Shown here piece after piece: positions 8,312-15,585 of a stretch of DNA of 64,000 bases. The first letter of the stretch is position 1. The number at the start of each line of letters is the position of its first letter. Under the pieces are notes generated by a model. That model was given only the letters and a program-made list of their open reading frames with translations. It ran no database searches and was not told the origin of the DNA. The position numbers were made by a program, and so were the translations under genes. This stretch comes from JAMWDF01 sp964645405 (GTDB lineage Bacteria > Ratteibacteria > UBA8468 > B48-G9 > DSTR01), in assembly GCA_964645405.1 (NCBI GenBank), contig CAZYCA010000037.1, forward strand, positions 11,222 through 75,221, written 5' to 3'.

Positions 8312-9448
8312 TTGTTCGGGAAAAGATTTACGGTTTTTCGTCTGCTCGGTTTTGAAGTAAAACTGGATGTATCCTGGCTGATTCTGGCTGGTCTGATTGT
8401 TTCCTCTTTAGCTACAGAGTTTTTTCCCCATTACTACAGCGGGCTAACCTCTAAGGCGCACTGGTTGATGGCAATAGGCGGCACCCTGGGACTTTTTTTC
8501 TCCATCGTGTTTCACGAACTTTGCCACTCTCTGGTAGCCAGGAGGTTTGGTTTACCGATGAAAGGGATAACACTTTTCATTTTTGGCGGGGTGGCAGAAA
8601 TGACAAAAGAACCGCCCAGTGCCAGAGCAGAATTTCTCATGGCTGTGGCCGGGCCTTTTTCCAGTATGGTTCTGGCTTTATTTCTTTTCCTTCTTTCTGC
8701 AGGAGGAAGGTCTGCCGGCTGGCCGGTGGCACTGCTGGGAGTATTTTCCTATCTGGCGCTTCTTAACCTGGTTCTGGCTACCTTTAACCTTTTACCAGCC
8801 TTCCCCCTGGACGGAGGTAGAATCATGCGTTCGGCAATCTGGGCATGGAAAAAGGACCTGGTCCTGGCTACAAAAATAGCTACCGCCTCTGGTCTGGGTT
8901 TTGCCTACCTTTTGATGGCAGCTGGTCTATTTGGCATTTTTACCGGGAAAGCAGTCGCTGGACTCTGGTGGTTGGTGCTGGGGATTTTTTTGAAAAGTGC
9001 GGCTGAACATTCTTATAAACAGGTTGTTTTCCAGAAATTGCTGGAAGGACAGAAGATAAGCCATTTTATGAAATCCCAGCCTGTAACTGTTTCCGCGGAT
9101 CTTGCCCTTGGTGAATTTGTTGAAGATTATGTTTATGTCTTCCATTATCGCTTCTTTCCGGTGGTAAAAAATGATTCCCTTCTTGGCTGTATCAACGTCA
9201 GCAAACTGAAAAATTTAGATAAGAAGGAGTGGGACAGTTACACTGTGGAAAACTTCACAGAACCATGTTCCGCTTCTAATACTGTCGGTCCGGATGAACC
9301 AGCCAGTCAGGTCCTGTCCCGGATGCAGCGTACAGGAAACACTAAACTGCTGGTGGTGGAAAACGGAAAGCTTTTAGGTATTGTCTCCCTGAAGGACATG
9401 CTTTCCTTCCTTTCTCTGCGTCTGGAGCTGGAAAATACTGACAGATGA
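8312..9448 (+). CDS. M50 site-2-protease-like zinc metalloprotease with CBS pair
   Basis: A 378-residue intramembrane metalloprotease. The zinc motif HELCH is at residues 68-72 inside a hydrophobic segment, and the second ligand motif is NLLPAFPLDGGRI near residue 160. Several further membrane helices extend to about residue 235. The C-terminal ~130 residues form a pair of CBS domains (FMKSQPVTVSADLALGE and CSASNTVGPDEPASQVLSRM), which in other families bind adenine nucleotides and regulate activity. The start is a TTG placed 6 bases after AAGGAGG. The target is unknown; members of this subgroup (SpoIVFB-like) cleave transmembrane regulators. The nearby anti-sigma factor is a conceivable but unproven substrate. 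Confidence 0.9.
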   Translation: MFGKRFTVFRLLGFEVKLDVSWLILAGLIVSSLATEFFPHYYSGLTSKAHWLMAIGGTLGLFFSIVFHELCHSLVARRFGLPMKGITLFIFGGVAEMTKEPPSARAEFLMAVAGPFSSMVLALFLFLLSAGGRSAGWPVALLGVFSYLALLNLVLATFNLLPAFPLDGGRIMRSAIWAWKKDLVLATKIATASGLGFAYLLMAAGLFGIFTGKAVAGLWWLVLGIFLKSAAEHSYKQVVFQKLLEGQKISHFMKSQPVTVSADLALGEFVEDYVYVFHYRFFPVVKNDSLLGCINVSKLKNLDKKEWDSYTVENFTEPCSASNTVGPDEPASQVLSRMQRTGNTKLLVVENGKLLGIVSLKDMLSFLSLRLELENTDR

Positions 9449-9503
9449 AAGACATTTAGAAATTTGTTTTTTTTCAGAGAATGTGTTATTTTTAAAGGCA
9501 CCC

Positions 9504-11027
9504 ATGGCAAAAATTCATCCTTCATTACTCAACCGGGAATTCTGGTACAAGGATATTACCTTGATACCTAACAAACTCCCTGACTTTGAACGGGATGAAG
9601 TAGACCTCTCCACCTATTTCACCAAAGGTATTCGCCTGAAAACCCCTTTTGTTTCCTCTCCCATGGATACAGTCACCGGGGCACAAATGGCTATTCTGAT
9701 GGCTCTTTTTGGAGGTATCGGCGTTCTGCACTTCAATTACAGCACAGTTGAGGAACAGATTGAAGAGCTGGAAAAAGTCAAAAGGTTTGAAGCCGGGTTT
9801 GTTTTCCAGCCAGTTATTCTTTCTCCGCGGCATACCATCCGTGATGTCTATCTTATCAACGAAAAATACGGTTTTTTCAGTGTGCCCATCACCGAGGATG
9901 GCACATTAAAATCAAAACTGGTGGGTATCGTTACCCACAGGGACATCCGTTACAGACAGGACCTGCAAACACCTCTGGCTAAAGTTATGACTCCCCGCCG
10001 TAAGCTGGTTGTAGCAAAGAAGGAACTGACTGTAGACAAAAACGACCTGGAGTATGCCAACCGGCTCATCAGAAGACATAACCTTGATACCTTACCTGTT
10101 GTTGATAGTGCTGACCGGGTGGTAGCCCTGGTGACTGATAGCGATTTGAAGAAGAACCAGATGTATCCCCTGGCTACCAAGAATGAAAACAAGCAACTGC
10201 GTGTCTTCTTAGCGGTGGAATCACGGCTGGCTCTGGCTAAAAAACGTATTGGAAAAGCCTGGGAAGCAGGTGCTGACGGTATAGTCGTGGATGCGGGCAT
10301 AGTTTTTCGGGAACAGATTGATATTGCCCGCTACTGTAAGATGAACTTTCCGGAACTCCAGGTAGTACTGGGTAATGTGGATTCTGCAGAAATGGTCACC
10401 ACCATTATCAAAGAAGCAGGCCGTTTCTGCGATGCCCTGAGGGTTGGAGTAGGACCAGGAAGAGCCTGCATCACCCAGCAGCACCTGGGGACAGGACGGG
10501 CCCAGGGCTCAGCAGTACTGGACTGTGCCCTGACTGTTAAACAGCTTGAGCCCGACTACGGACCGATGCCGTTAATAGCTGACGGCGGGATAAGAGTCCT
10601 GGATGCTGCAGACCAGAAAACTGCTGAGAAACTGGCAAGAATAAGTGCCCAGAGCGAGGTCTTCAGACCTGGAGATATCTCCAAAGCCTTAGCCTTAGGA
10701 GCACAGACTGTGATGATGGGTTCCATCCTGGCTGGACTGGATGAATCTCCCGGGGAGAGAGAATTTGACGATGAGGAAAACCGTATGGTAAAAAAATACC
10801 GGGGAATGGGCTCACTGGAGGCTATGGAAAGACGCTCGGCAGTGAGATACGCCATGGATAAAGCAAAAATTAAAGTGGCAGAAGGCCGCGTCATCAAGGT
10901 GCCTTACCGGGGATCAGGTTATGTTTTTCTACCAGAATTGATTGCCGGGGTAAAACAGAGTCTCCAGAAACAGGCTTTCCGTACAATCGAGCAGTTGCAA
11001 CAGGAAGCAGATATCCGCCCTATCTAA
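9504..11027 (+). CDS. guaB: IMP dehydrogenase
   Basis: About 507 residues from the ATG at 9504, chosen over a GTG at 9483 because an AAAGG precedes it and the family N-terminus aligns there. The protein has LNREFWYKDITLIP, FVSSPMDTVTG, a CBS pair near residues 105-215, the core GADGIVVDAG, the catalytic loop GVGPGRACITQ with the active cysteine, MMGSILAGLDESPGE and the flap YRGMGSLEAM. It oxidises IMP to XMP with NAD, the committed step of GTP synthesis. The catalytic loop sequence is closer to ACITQ than to the SICTT form common in bacteria, which is a mild oddity. purM follows within 26 bases, so a purine pair is likely co-transcribed. Confidence 0.92.
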   Translation: MAKIHPSLLNREFWYKDITLIPNKLPDFERDEVDLSTYFTKGIRLKTPFVSSPMDTVTGAQMAILMALFGGIGVLHFNYSTVEEQIEELEKVKRFEAGFVFQPVILSPRHTIRDVYLINEKYGFFSVPITEDGTLKSKLVGIVTHRDIRYRQDLQTPLAKVMTPRRKLVVAKKELTVDKNDLEYANRLIRRHNLDTLPVVDSADRVVALVTDSDLKKNQMYPLATKNENKQLRVFLAVESRLALAKKRIGKAWEAGADGIVVDAGIVFREQIDIARYCKMNFPELQVVLGNVDSAEMVTTIIKEAGRFCDALRVGVGPGRACITQQHLGTGRAQGSAVLDCALTVKQLEPDYGPMPLIADGGIRVLDAADQKTAEKLARISAQSEVFRPGDISKALALGAQTVMMGSILAGLDESPGEREFDDEENRMVKKYRGMGSLEAMERRSAVRYAMDKAKIKVAEGRVIKVPYRGSGYVFLPELIAGVKQSLQKQAFRTIEQLQQEADIRPI

Positions 11028-11052
11028 AAGTTCTGGAGGATATTTCTTTGCC

Positions 11053-12123
11053 ATGGTCACTTCCTATAAACAAGCAGGTGTGAATTTGAAGATAGGGGAG
11101 ATTTGCTCCAGGATTATGGCTGAGGCTGCTGAGCAGACCTTTGCCAACCGTAGCGGATTGTTTGGCCAGATTCAGACGATTGAAAAGGAAGGACTCCATC
11201 GTATTGTTATCATCAGGGTAGGACGGCATCGGCTGATGCTCAACAGTGACGGTATCGGTACCAAGGTGGAGATAGCAGAAAAACTGGGACAACACCAGAC
11301 CCTCGGTTTTGATTTATTAGCGATGCTGTGCGATGATGCAGTTAGATTTGGGGCAGAACCCCTGGCTATTTCCAACATTCTGGATGCCAGTCATCTGGAA
11401 CCTGCCACTGTCCGCGAACTGGCAAAAGGGTTGACGAAAGCTGCTTCCCAGGCCGGGGTAGCTATCGTTTCTGGAGAAATTGCGGAACTGGGCACGAGAA
11501 TCCAGGGTGGTGCAACCATGAGTTATCACTGGGCAGGGACTGCTTTAAGTATCCTGCACCATGAAATTACCGGGGAATTGATAAAACCTGGAGAAGCTAT
11601 CGTGGGACTGCAGGAAAAAGGATTCCGTTCCAACGGGCTTTCCCTGTTGAGAAAAGTGCTGGGTGACCACTACGGCGACAACTGGCCTCAGCAGGTGGTG
11701 AAGGAGAAAAAACTGGGTGAAATGGCTCTTTATCCTTCCACTATTTATACCAGAGCAGTTCTCAAAGTTTTACCCTGGGTCCACGGAATTGTTCATGTTA
11801 CCGGAGGGGGAATACCGGGAAAACTTAACCGACTTCTGCGTCCTTACAAATTAGGGGCAGAAATTACCGAGCCCTTCTCCCCCTGCTGGTTGATGTTACA
11901 CTGCCAGGAAATTGCTGACATTCCTGACAGGGAGGCTTACCAGACCTGGAACATGGGTCAGGGTATGCTTCTGGTCACACCTTATCCGGAGAAAATCCAG
12001 GCCACAAGCGCAAAATTTGAGGTAGAAAGCAAAATTGTCGGTTATATTTCCAGCAAGCCCGGAATCAAAATAACAAGCGCCGGGTATCACCAGCCCGGCC
12101 ACATCCTTAACTTTTCCTCATAA
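11053..12123 (+). CDS. purM: phosphoribosylformylglycinamidine cyclo-ligase (AIR synthase)
   Basis: A 356-residue member of the PurM family. It starts with the typical TSYKQAGVNLKIGE, then LMLNSDGIGTKVEIAEKLG, FDLLAMLCDDAVRFGAEPL, AGVAIVSGEIAEL and IVHVTGGGIPGKL, covering the ATP-grasp-unlike PurM fold with its glycine-rich phosphate loop. PurM closes the imidazole ring to form aminoimidazole ribonucleotide. The sequence is divergent at some usual positions (GEIAELG in place of GGETAEMPG), so a purM-like paralogue remains possible. It lies 26 bases after guaB with a GGAGG site about 13 bases before the ATG, which fits a two-gene purine unit. Confidence 0.8.
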   Translation: MVTSYKQAGVNLKIGEICSRIMAEAAEQTFANRSGLFGQIQTIEKEGLHRIVIIRVGRHRLMLNSDGIGTKVEIAEKLGQHQTLGFDLLAMLCDDAVRFGAEPLAISNILDASHLEPATVRELAKGLTKAASQAGVAIVSGEIAELGTRIQGGATMSYHWAGTALSILHHEITGELIKPGEAIVGLQEKGFRSNGLSLLRKVLGDHYGDNWPQQVVKEKKLGEMALYPSTIYTRAVLKVLPWVHGIVHVTGGGIPGKLNRLLRPYKLGAEITEPFSPCWLMLHCQEIADIPDREAYQTWNMGQGMLLVTPYPEKIQATSAKFEVESKIVGYISSKPGIKITSAGYHQPGHILNFSS

Positions 12124-12152
12124 TTTTACCTTACTGTCCTTTTACGGAGACT

Positions 12153-12180
12153 AAAACCTGCTGCTGATTTTTCGTCTAAA
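12153..12180 (+). promoter_or_regulatory. possible ECF-type promoter before the sigma gene
   Basis: AAAACCT (12153-12159) with the AAC core and CGTCTAAA (12173-12180) resemble ECF -35 and -10 elements at 15-base spacing to TCTAA. The start codon is 5 bases further and has no Shine-Dalgarno sequence. This would allow autoregulation, but the match is modest. Confidence 0.3.
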
Positions 12181-12185
12181 AAGTC

Positions 12186-12797
12186 ATGGAAGAAGATGCC
12201 CTGTTACTGGCTAAGGTCGCCGCAGGTAACCGCGATGTGTTTAACCAGATTATCAAAAAATACCAGGCACGACTGCTGAACTTTCTCTACCGCTTGCTTG
12301 GGGATAAACACCTGGCGGAAGAGGTTGCCCAGGAGACTTTCCTCCGCATATACCTGAAGGCTGCCAGTTATCTACCACAAAGCAAATTTTCCACCTATCT
12401 TTATCAGGTAGCCAGAAATATCGCCTTCAATACTATGCGGCACCGGAAATTTGTCACTTTCTTCCGTGATCCTTTCCAGGCTGATAAAGTTTATGAAGTG
12501 AGAACTTACCAGGACCAGGAAGATTACCGGCAGTACCTGAAAGAAGTTGTTCAGCATTTCCTGCAGAAACTGCCGGAAGCACAGAAAACTGCCCTGGTTC
12601 TGGCAAAATATGAGGGATTGCCGTATGAGGAAATTGCTGCGGTGATGAAAACTTCTGTGCCGGCAGTTAAGTCTCTGGTTCACCGGGCGACAGAGACATT
12701 GAGAAAAAAACTTTCCTTCCTGCAGCAAGAAAAAGCAGACCGCAACCTTTCAGCCAGGAAATGTGTTTCAATGGCAGAGGGAAAAAACCATGGATGA
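12186..12797 (+). CDS. ECF-type RNA polymerase sigma factor
   Basis: A 203-residue sigma70-family protein of the extracytoplasmic-function group. Region 2 spans about residues 15-90 with LLNFLYRLLGDKHLAEEVAQ, TFLRIY and STYLYQVARNIAFN. Region 4 spans about residues 120-180 with LPEAQKTALVLAKYEGL, PYEEIAAVM and a helix-turn-helix SVPAVKSLVHRATETL. There is no region 1.1 or 3, as expected. The stop overlaps the start of the following membrane protein, the usual layout for an ECF sigma and its anti-sigma factor. The two downstream LTXXQ genes suggest control by periplasmic or metal stress. Confidence 0.93.
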   Translation: MEEDALLLAKVAAGNRDVFNQIIKKYQARLLNFLYRLLGDKHLAEEVAQETFLRIYLKAASYLPQSKFSTYLYQVARNIAFNTMRHRKFVTFFRDPFQADKVYEVRTYQDQEDYRQYLKEVVQHFLQKLPEAQKTALVLAKYEGLPYEEIAAVMKTSVPAVKSLVHRATETLRKKLSFLQQEKADRNLSARKCVSMAEGKNHG

Positions 12798-13176
12798 CTA
12801 TGATATCCTTCAACTGTTAGACAGGACAGACCAGCTGGCTGTACCGGCTGACTTCACGTTCCGTTTCTGGGAAAGAGTGGCCAGAAGGGAAAGAAAAGTT
12901 CATTTCTTCCGCAGGTTGGTTCCGGTTGCCACTTTCTTGTTTCTTTTCCTCTTTCCTGTCAGAACACGGCTGCAGCAAATCGTCAGCAGACAAAACCAGG
13001 AGATTGTTTTCCACCAGCTGGCAGAAGATACCCTGATTGAGGAAAGTATCCTGAGACTGGGATTATCAGAAGTCAGCACCAACGTGCTTTCTTCTGAAGA
13101 AATCGTGGAAATACTTGTCCCAAAAGAAATTTTATTATTTTCGCCTGGCAATAAAAAAGGAGGTGAACGACTATGA
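12790..13176 (+). CDS. probable membrane-anchored anti-sigma factor
   Basis: A 128-residue protein starting at ATG 12790, inside the sigma stop region (8-base overlap) and preceded by GAGGG. It has a cytoplasmic acidic helix (DYDILQLLDRTDQLAVP), a basic segment, one transmembrane segment near residues 43-57 (LVPVATFLFLFLFPV) and a periplasmic tail of ~70 residues. No HxxxCxxC zinc motif of ZAS anti-sigma factors is present. Size, topology and translational coupling to the sigma gene support an anti-sigma role, similar in layout to CnrY. Its stop overlaps the next ATG (ATGA), so the next protein is coupled too. The function is inferred from context, not from clear homology. Confidence 0.68.
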   Translation: MDDYDILQLLDRTDQLAVPADFTFRFWERVARRERKVHFFRRLVPVATFLFLFLFPVRTRLQQIVSRQNQEIVFHQLAEDTLIEESILRLGLSEVSTNVLSSEEIVEILVPKEILLFSPGNKKGGERL

Positions 13177-13691
13177 AAAAAATTTTTACCCTGCAGGTTG
13201 TTTTCCTTATCTTCCTGATAAGTGGTTTGCTTTCTTCTCAAGAAAGGTTAAACCAGGGAAAGTCTGAACAGACATTTGATTCAGTTTTTACCTGGAGACT
13301 GATAGATGAAATGAACTTGTCCGAGCAGCAGCAGTCCAGTTTTCTTGCTAAATTTAAAGAAAGCCGCCAGATTATGAAACAACAGAGGCAACGGCGGAAA
13401 GAGATTCTGGAGCAACTGGCTGAACTCCTGAAAGAAAAGAATACAAACACGCGTCTGATTGAAGCTAAACTGGCGGAGATGGAAAGGGCTCAGGAGCAAG
13501 CACACGAACGTTTGAAGCAGATACGGGAAGAGATGAAAGAGATTCTTACTCCGGAACAAAGAGCAAGGTATCTGCTTACCGAAGAGCGGCTATCCCAGGA
13601 GATGGTTCATGCCTTGAAAAGAAAAATGGAAGAAAGAGCAGGGTCTGGACCCGGTAGCCATTTCTGGAGAAGGGAAAAAGTTGACCGTTAA
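13173..13691 (+). CDS. Spy/CpxP/CnrX-like (LTXXQ) periplasmic protein
   Basis: A 172-residue exported helical protein. Residues 1-23 form a signal peptide (MKKIFTLQVVFLIFLISGLL). The mature part is rich in K, E, Q and R and contains MNLSEQQQSSFLAKF and EILTPEQRARYLL, the paired LTXXQ-like motifs of the Spy/CpxP/CnrX family. These proteins sense or buffer periplasmic stress; CnrX is the metal sensor of the CnrYXH ECF system. A perfect AAGGAGGTGA lies 6 bases before the ATG, and the ATG overlaps the anti-sigma stop. Few histidines are present (QAHERL, MVHALK, GSHFW), so metal sensing is possible but not shown. Confidence 0.78.
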   Translation: MKKIFTLQVVFLIFLISGLLSSQERLNQGKSEQTFDSVFTWRLIDEMNLSEQQQSSFLAKFKESRQIMKQQRQRRKEILEQLAELLKEKNTNTRLIEAKLAEMERAQEQAHERLKQIREEMKEILTPEQRARYLLTEERLSQEMVHALKRKMEERAGSGPGSHFWRREKVDR

Positions 13692-13712
13692 GAATACCTG
13701 GCTGGAGGAAAA

Positions 13713-13772
13713 ATGAAGCAGAAAGGGAGTAAAAAAGAACCACAAAGTAACTCAAAAGGGAGGGGATTATGA
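13713..13772 (+). CDS. possible 19-residue leader peptide coupled to the next gene
   Basis: A short frame encoding MKQKGSKKEPQSNSKGRGL. It begins 5 bases after GGAGG and its TGA overlaps the ATG of the following LTXXQ gene (ATGA). The peptide is very basic and has no hydrophobic segment. It could be a translational-coupling or leader peptide for the next gene, or a chance frame: the downstream ATG also has its own GGGAGGGG site. No homologue is recognised and the frame is too short for codon statistics. Confidence 0.35.
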   Translation: MKQKGSKKEPQSNSKGRGL

Positions 13773-14380
13773 AGCAGCTGGTAAAAATTTTTCTGGTGGT
13801 GTGTCTGCTGCCGGTCCTGGCTAAAGCTCAGCCAGCAGGAAGACAGGCGTGGGGAAAACAGTGGAAAGACAGATTAGAAAATTTGAATCTTACGGAATCG
13901 CAGAAAGAACAGTTGAAAACTCTGAGAGAAAGGATGCGTGAAGAAAGCCAGAGTATCCTGAAGAACGATGCTCTCACACCTTCTGAAAAGCAAGACAAAA
14001 TTACTGCCTTAAGAGAATTTTGGCAGGCAGAACTGGCTAAAATACTGACTCCGGAACAGCTGGCTAAATGGAAACAGATGCAACCAGGTCCTAAAAATTA
14101 CCGCCTGCTGGAAAACTGGGAAGAAATCGTCTCCGCACTGGACCTTACAGCCGAACAGAAAGAAAAAATCAAACCCCTGCTTCAGAAAGGGGCTGAACAG
14201 GCGAAAAGTATTCTTCAGGATAATAGCCTGAGCAAGGAAGAGAAGAAAGAAAAGGTTCAATCTCTGTGGAAGGAAACCCGGGCTGCTTTACGGGAAATCC
14301 TGACACAACAGCAGTGGCAAAAACTCCAGGAAAAGAGAAAGGAAGCCATCCAGAGGTACAGGGAAAAAAACAGAGGTTAG
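13769..14380 (+). CDS. Spy/CpxP-like periplasmic protein with two tandem LTXXQ units
   Basis: A 203-residue exported protein. The signal peptide is MKQLVKIFLVVCLLPVLAKA (cleavage likely after AKA). The mature part consists of two similar helical units: the first starts LNLTESQKEQLKTLRERM and ends KILTPEQLAKWKQM (about residues 38-108), the second starts LDLTAEQKEKIKPLLQKG and ends EILTQQQWQKLQEKR (about residues 124-192). Both share an internal (S/K)SIL-x-(N/D)-x-(A/S)L segment. The protein has no cysteine or histidine in the mature part, so direct metal sensing is unlikely and a chaperone-like role as in Spy fits better. It ends the ECF operon and overlaps the convergent apgM-like gene by 4 bases. 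Confidence 0.75.
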   Translation: MKQLVKIFLVVCLLPVLAKAQPAGRQAWGKQWKDRLENLNLTESQKEQLKTLRERMREESQSILKNDALTPSEKQDKITALREFWQAELAKILTPEQLAKWKQMQPGPKNYRLLENWEEIVSALDLTAEQKEKIKPLLQKGAEQAKSILQDNSLSKEEKKEKVQSLWKETRAALREILTQQQWQKLQEKRKEAIQRYREKNRG

Positions 14381-15582
14381 CGTCTACCTAAAAAGGTACG
14401 GATGAATTCTTCTCCGTGCAGTAAACCATAAGAACCACACCGGCAGGATTTTTCATTAAACGCTGTTACCTTATCCGGTTCAGTTGCTGGCCGAAAGATA
14501 AGAAAAGGTACCGCATCTGGCGTGTGACCGCGCACCGCTACCGGGGTGGGATGGTCAGGTAAAACAGCGATACTTACCTGCTTTCCCTGCACACCGCTAA
14601 CAACCGGTGCAACAAGTTTACTGTCAAAATCTTCCAGACATTTTATCTTCAGTTCTGCTTTCCCTTCGTGACCGGCTTCATCCGGAGCCTCCACATGTAC
14701 ATAAACCAGGTCATACTTTGCCAGAGCATCCAGACAGGCTTTGGCTTTAGCCTGATAGTCTGTATCATACCAGCCGGTAGCTCCGGCTACCCTGATAACA
14801 TCAAAACCACAGTAAAGACCAAGCCCTTTCACCAGGTCAACCGCAGCGATAACCGCTCCTTTCAATCCAAAACGACTCTGGAAACTTTCCATTTCTGGTT
14901 TTCTTCCCGGGGACCAGGGCCAGATGGAATTGGCTGGCTCTTTTCCCTGCCTGGTACGTTTCTCATTGATGGGATGACTGGCAAGAACAGCCCAGGACTT
15001 TTGAATAAGCTGCTTCAGAAGCCGGGCAGTGGCTTGCCCTCTGTCTGATGTGGCTTCAGGCATAATATCTTTCACCGCACGCCCGACATAATCATGAGGT
15101 GGAACACAGGTAACTTCCTCTGACCAGTCTCCTCTCAACAGGAGAATATGCCGGTAACCGAAGCCTGGATAGAAAAAAATTTCTTCATTGCCAAAATTCC
15201 TGTTTAATGTCTCTATCAACTCTGCTGCCTCTTCCGAGCTGATTCCGCCGGCAGAGTGACTCCTGATACATCCATCCAGAATACACAGTGTATTACAGCG
15301 AAAAACAAGGTCCTGACTTTCCACCTTTATACCCAGGGAAGCTGCCTCCAGAACACCACGACCATGAAAATACTTCCTCGGGTCATAACCTAAAATGGAA
15401 AGATTGGCTTCCGCGGAACCACAGGAAAAACCAGGAGGAATTGTTTCCAGCATCCCACAACGAGCCCTGCTGGCAAGATAGTTCAGATGGGGAATTCTTG
15501 CCACTTCCAGAGGTGTTTTATCACCCAGTTCTTTAACCGGGTAATCAGCTGCTCCATCCGGAATAAGAATGATGTATTTCAT
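14377..15582 (-). CDS. apgM: ApgM-family phosphatase-superfamily enzyme (phosphoglycerate mutase or homoserine kinase)
   Basis: A 401-residue protein of the archaeal-type, cofactor-independent phosphoglycerate mutase family in the alkaline phosphatase superfamily. It begins MKYIILIPDGAADYPVKEL and has GSAEANLSILGYDPRKY, HVEAPDEAGHEG and VLPDHPTPVAVRGHTPDAVPF, which supply the metal-binding Asp and His residues. The start lies 3 bases after the thrC stop. Family members are annotated as phosphoglycerate mutases, but some bacterial members near threonine genes are reported to act as homoserine kinases. With thrC immediately upstream and no thrB in view, that role is a serious alternative. The 3' end overlaps the convergent LTXXQ gene by 4 bases. 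Confidence 0.85.
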   Translation of the reverse strand: MKYIILIPDGAADYPVKELGDKTPLEVARIPHLNYLASRARCGMLETIPPGFSCGSAEANLSILGYDPRKYFHGRGVLEAASLGIKVESQDLVFRCNTLCILDGCIRSHSAGGISSEEAAELIETLNRNFGNEEIFFYPGFGYRHILLLRGDWSEEVTCVPPHDYVGRAVKDIMPEATSDRGQATARLLKQLIQKSWAVLASHPINEKRTRQGKEPANSIWPWSPGRKPEMESFQSRFGLKGAVIAAVDLVKGLGLYCGFDVIRVAGATGWYDTDYQAKAKACLDALAKYDLVYVHVEAPDEAGHEGKAELKIKCLEDFDSKLVAPVVSGVQGKQVSIAVLPDHPTPVAVRGHTPDAVPFLIFRPATEPDKVTAFNEKSCRCGSYGLLHGEEFIRTFLGRR

Positions 15583-15585
15583 AAA

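Noticed and set aside
9483..9503. GTG at 9483 as the guaB start
   Set aside because: It adds seven residues not expected in the family, while ATG 9504 has AAAGG before it.
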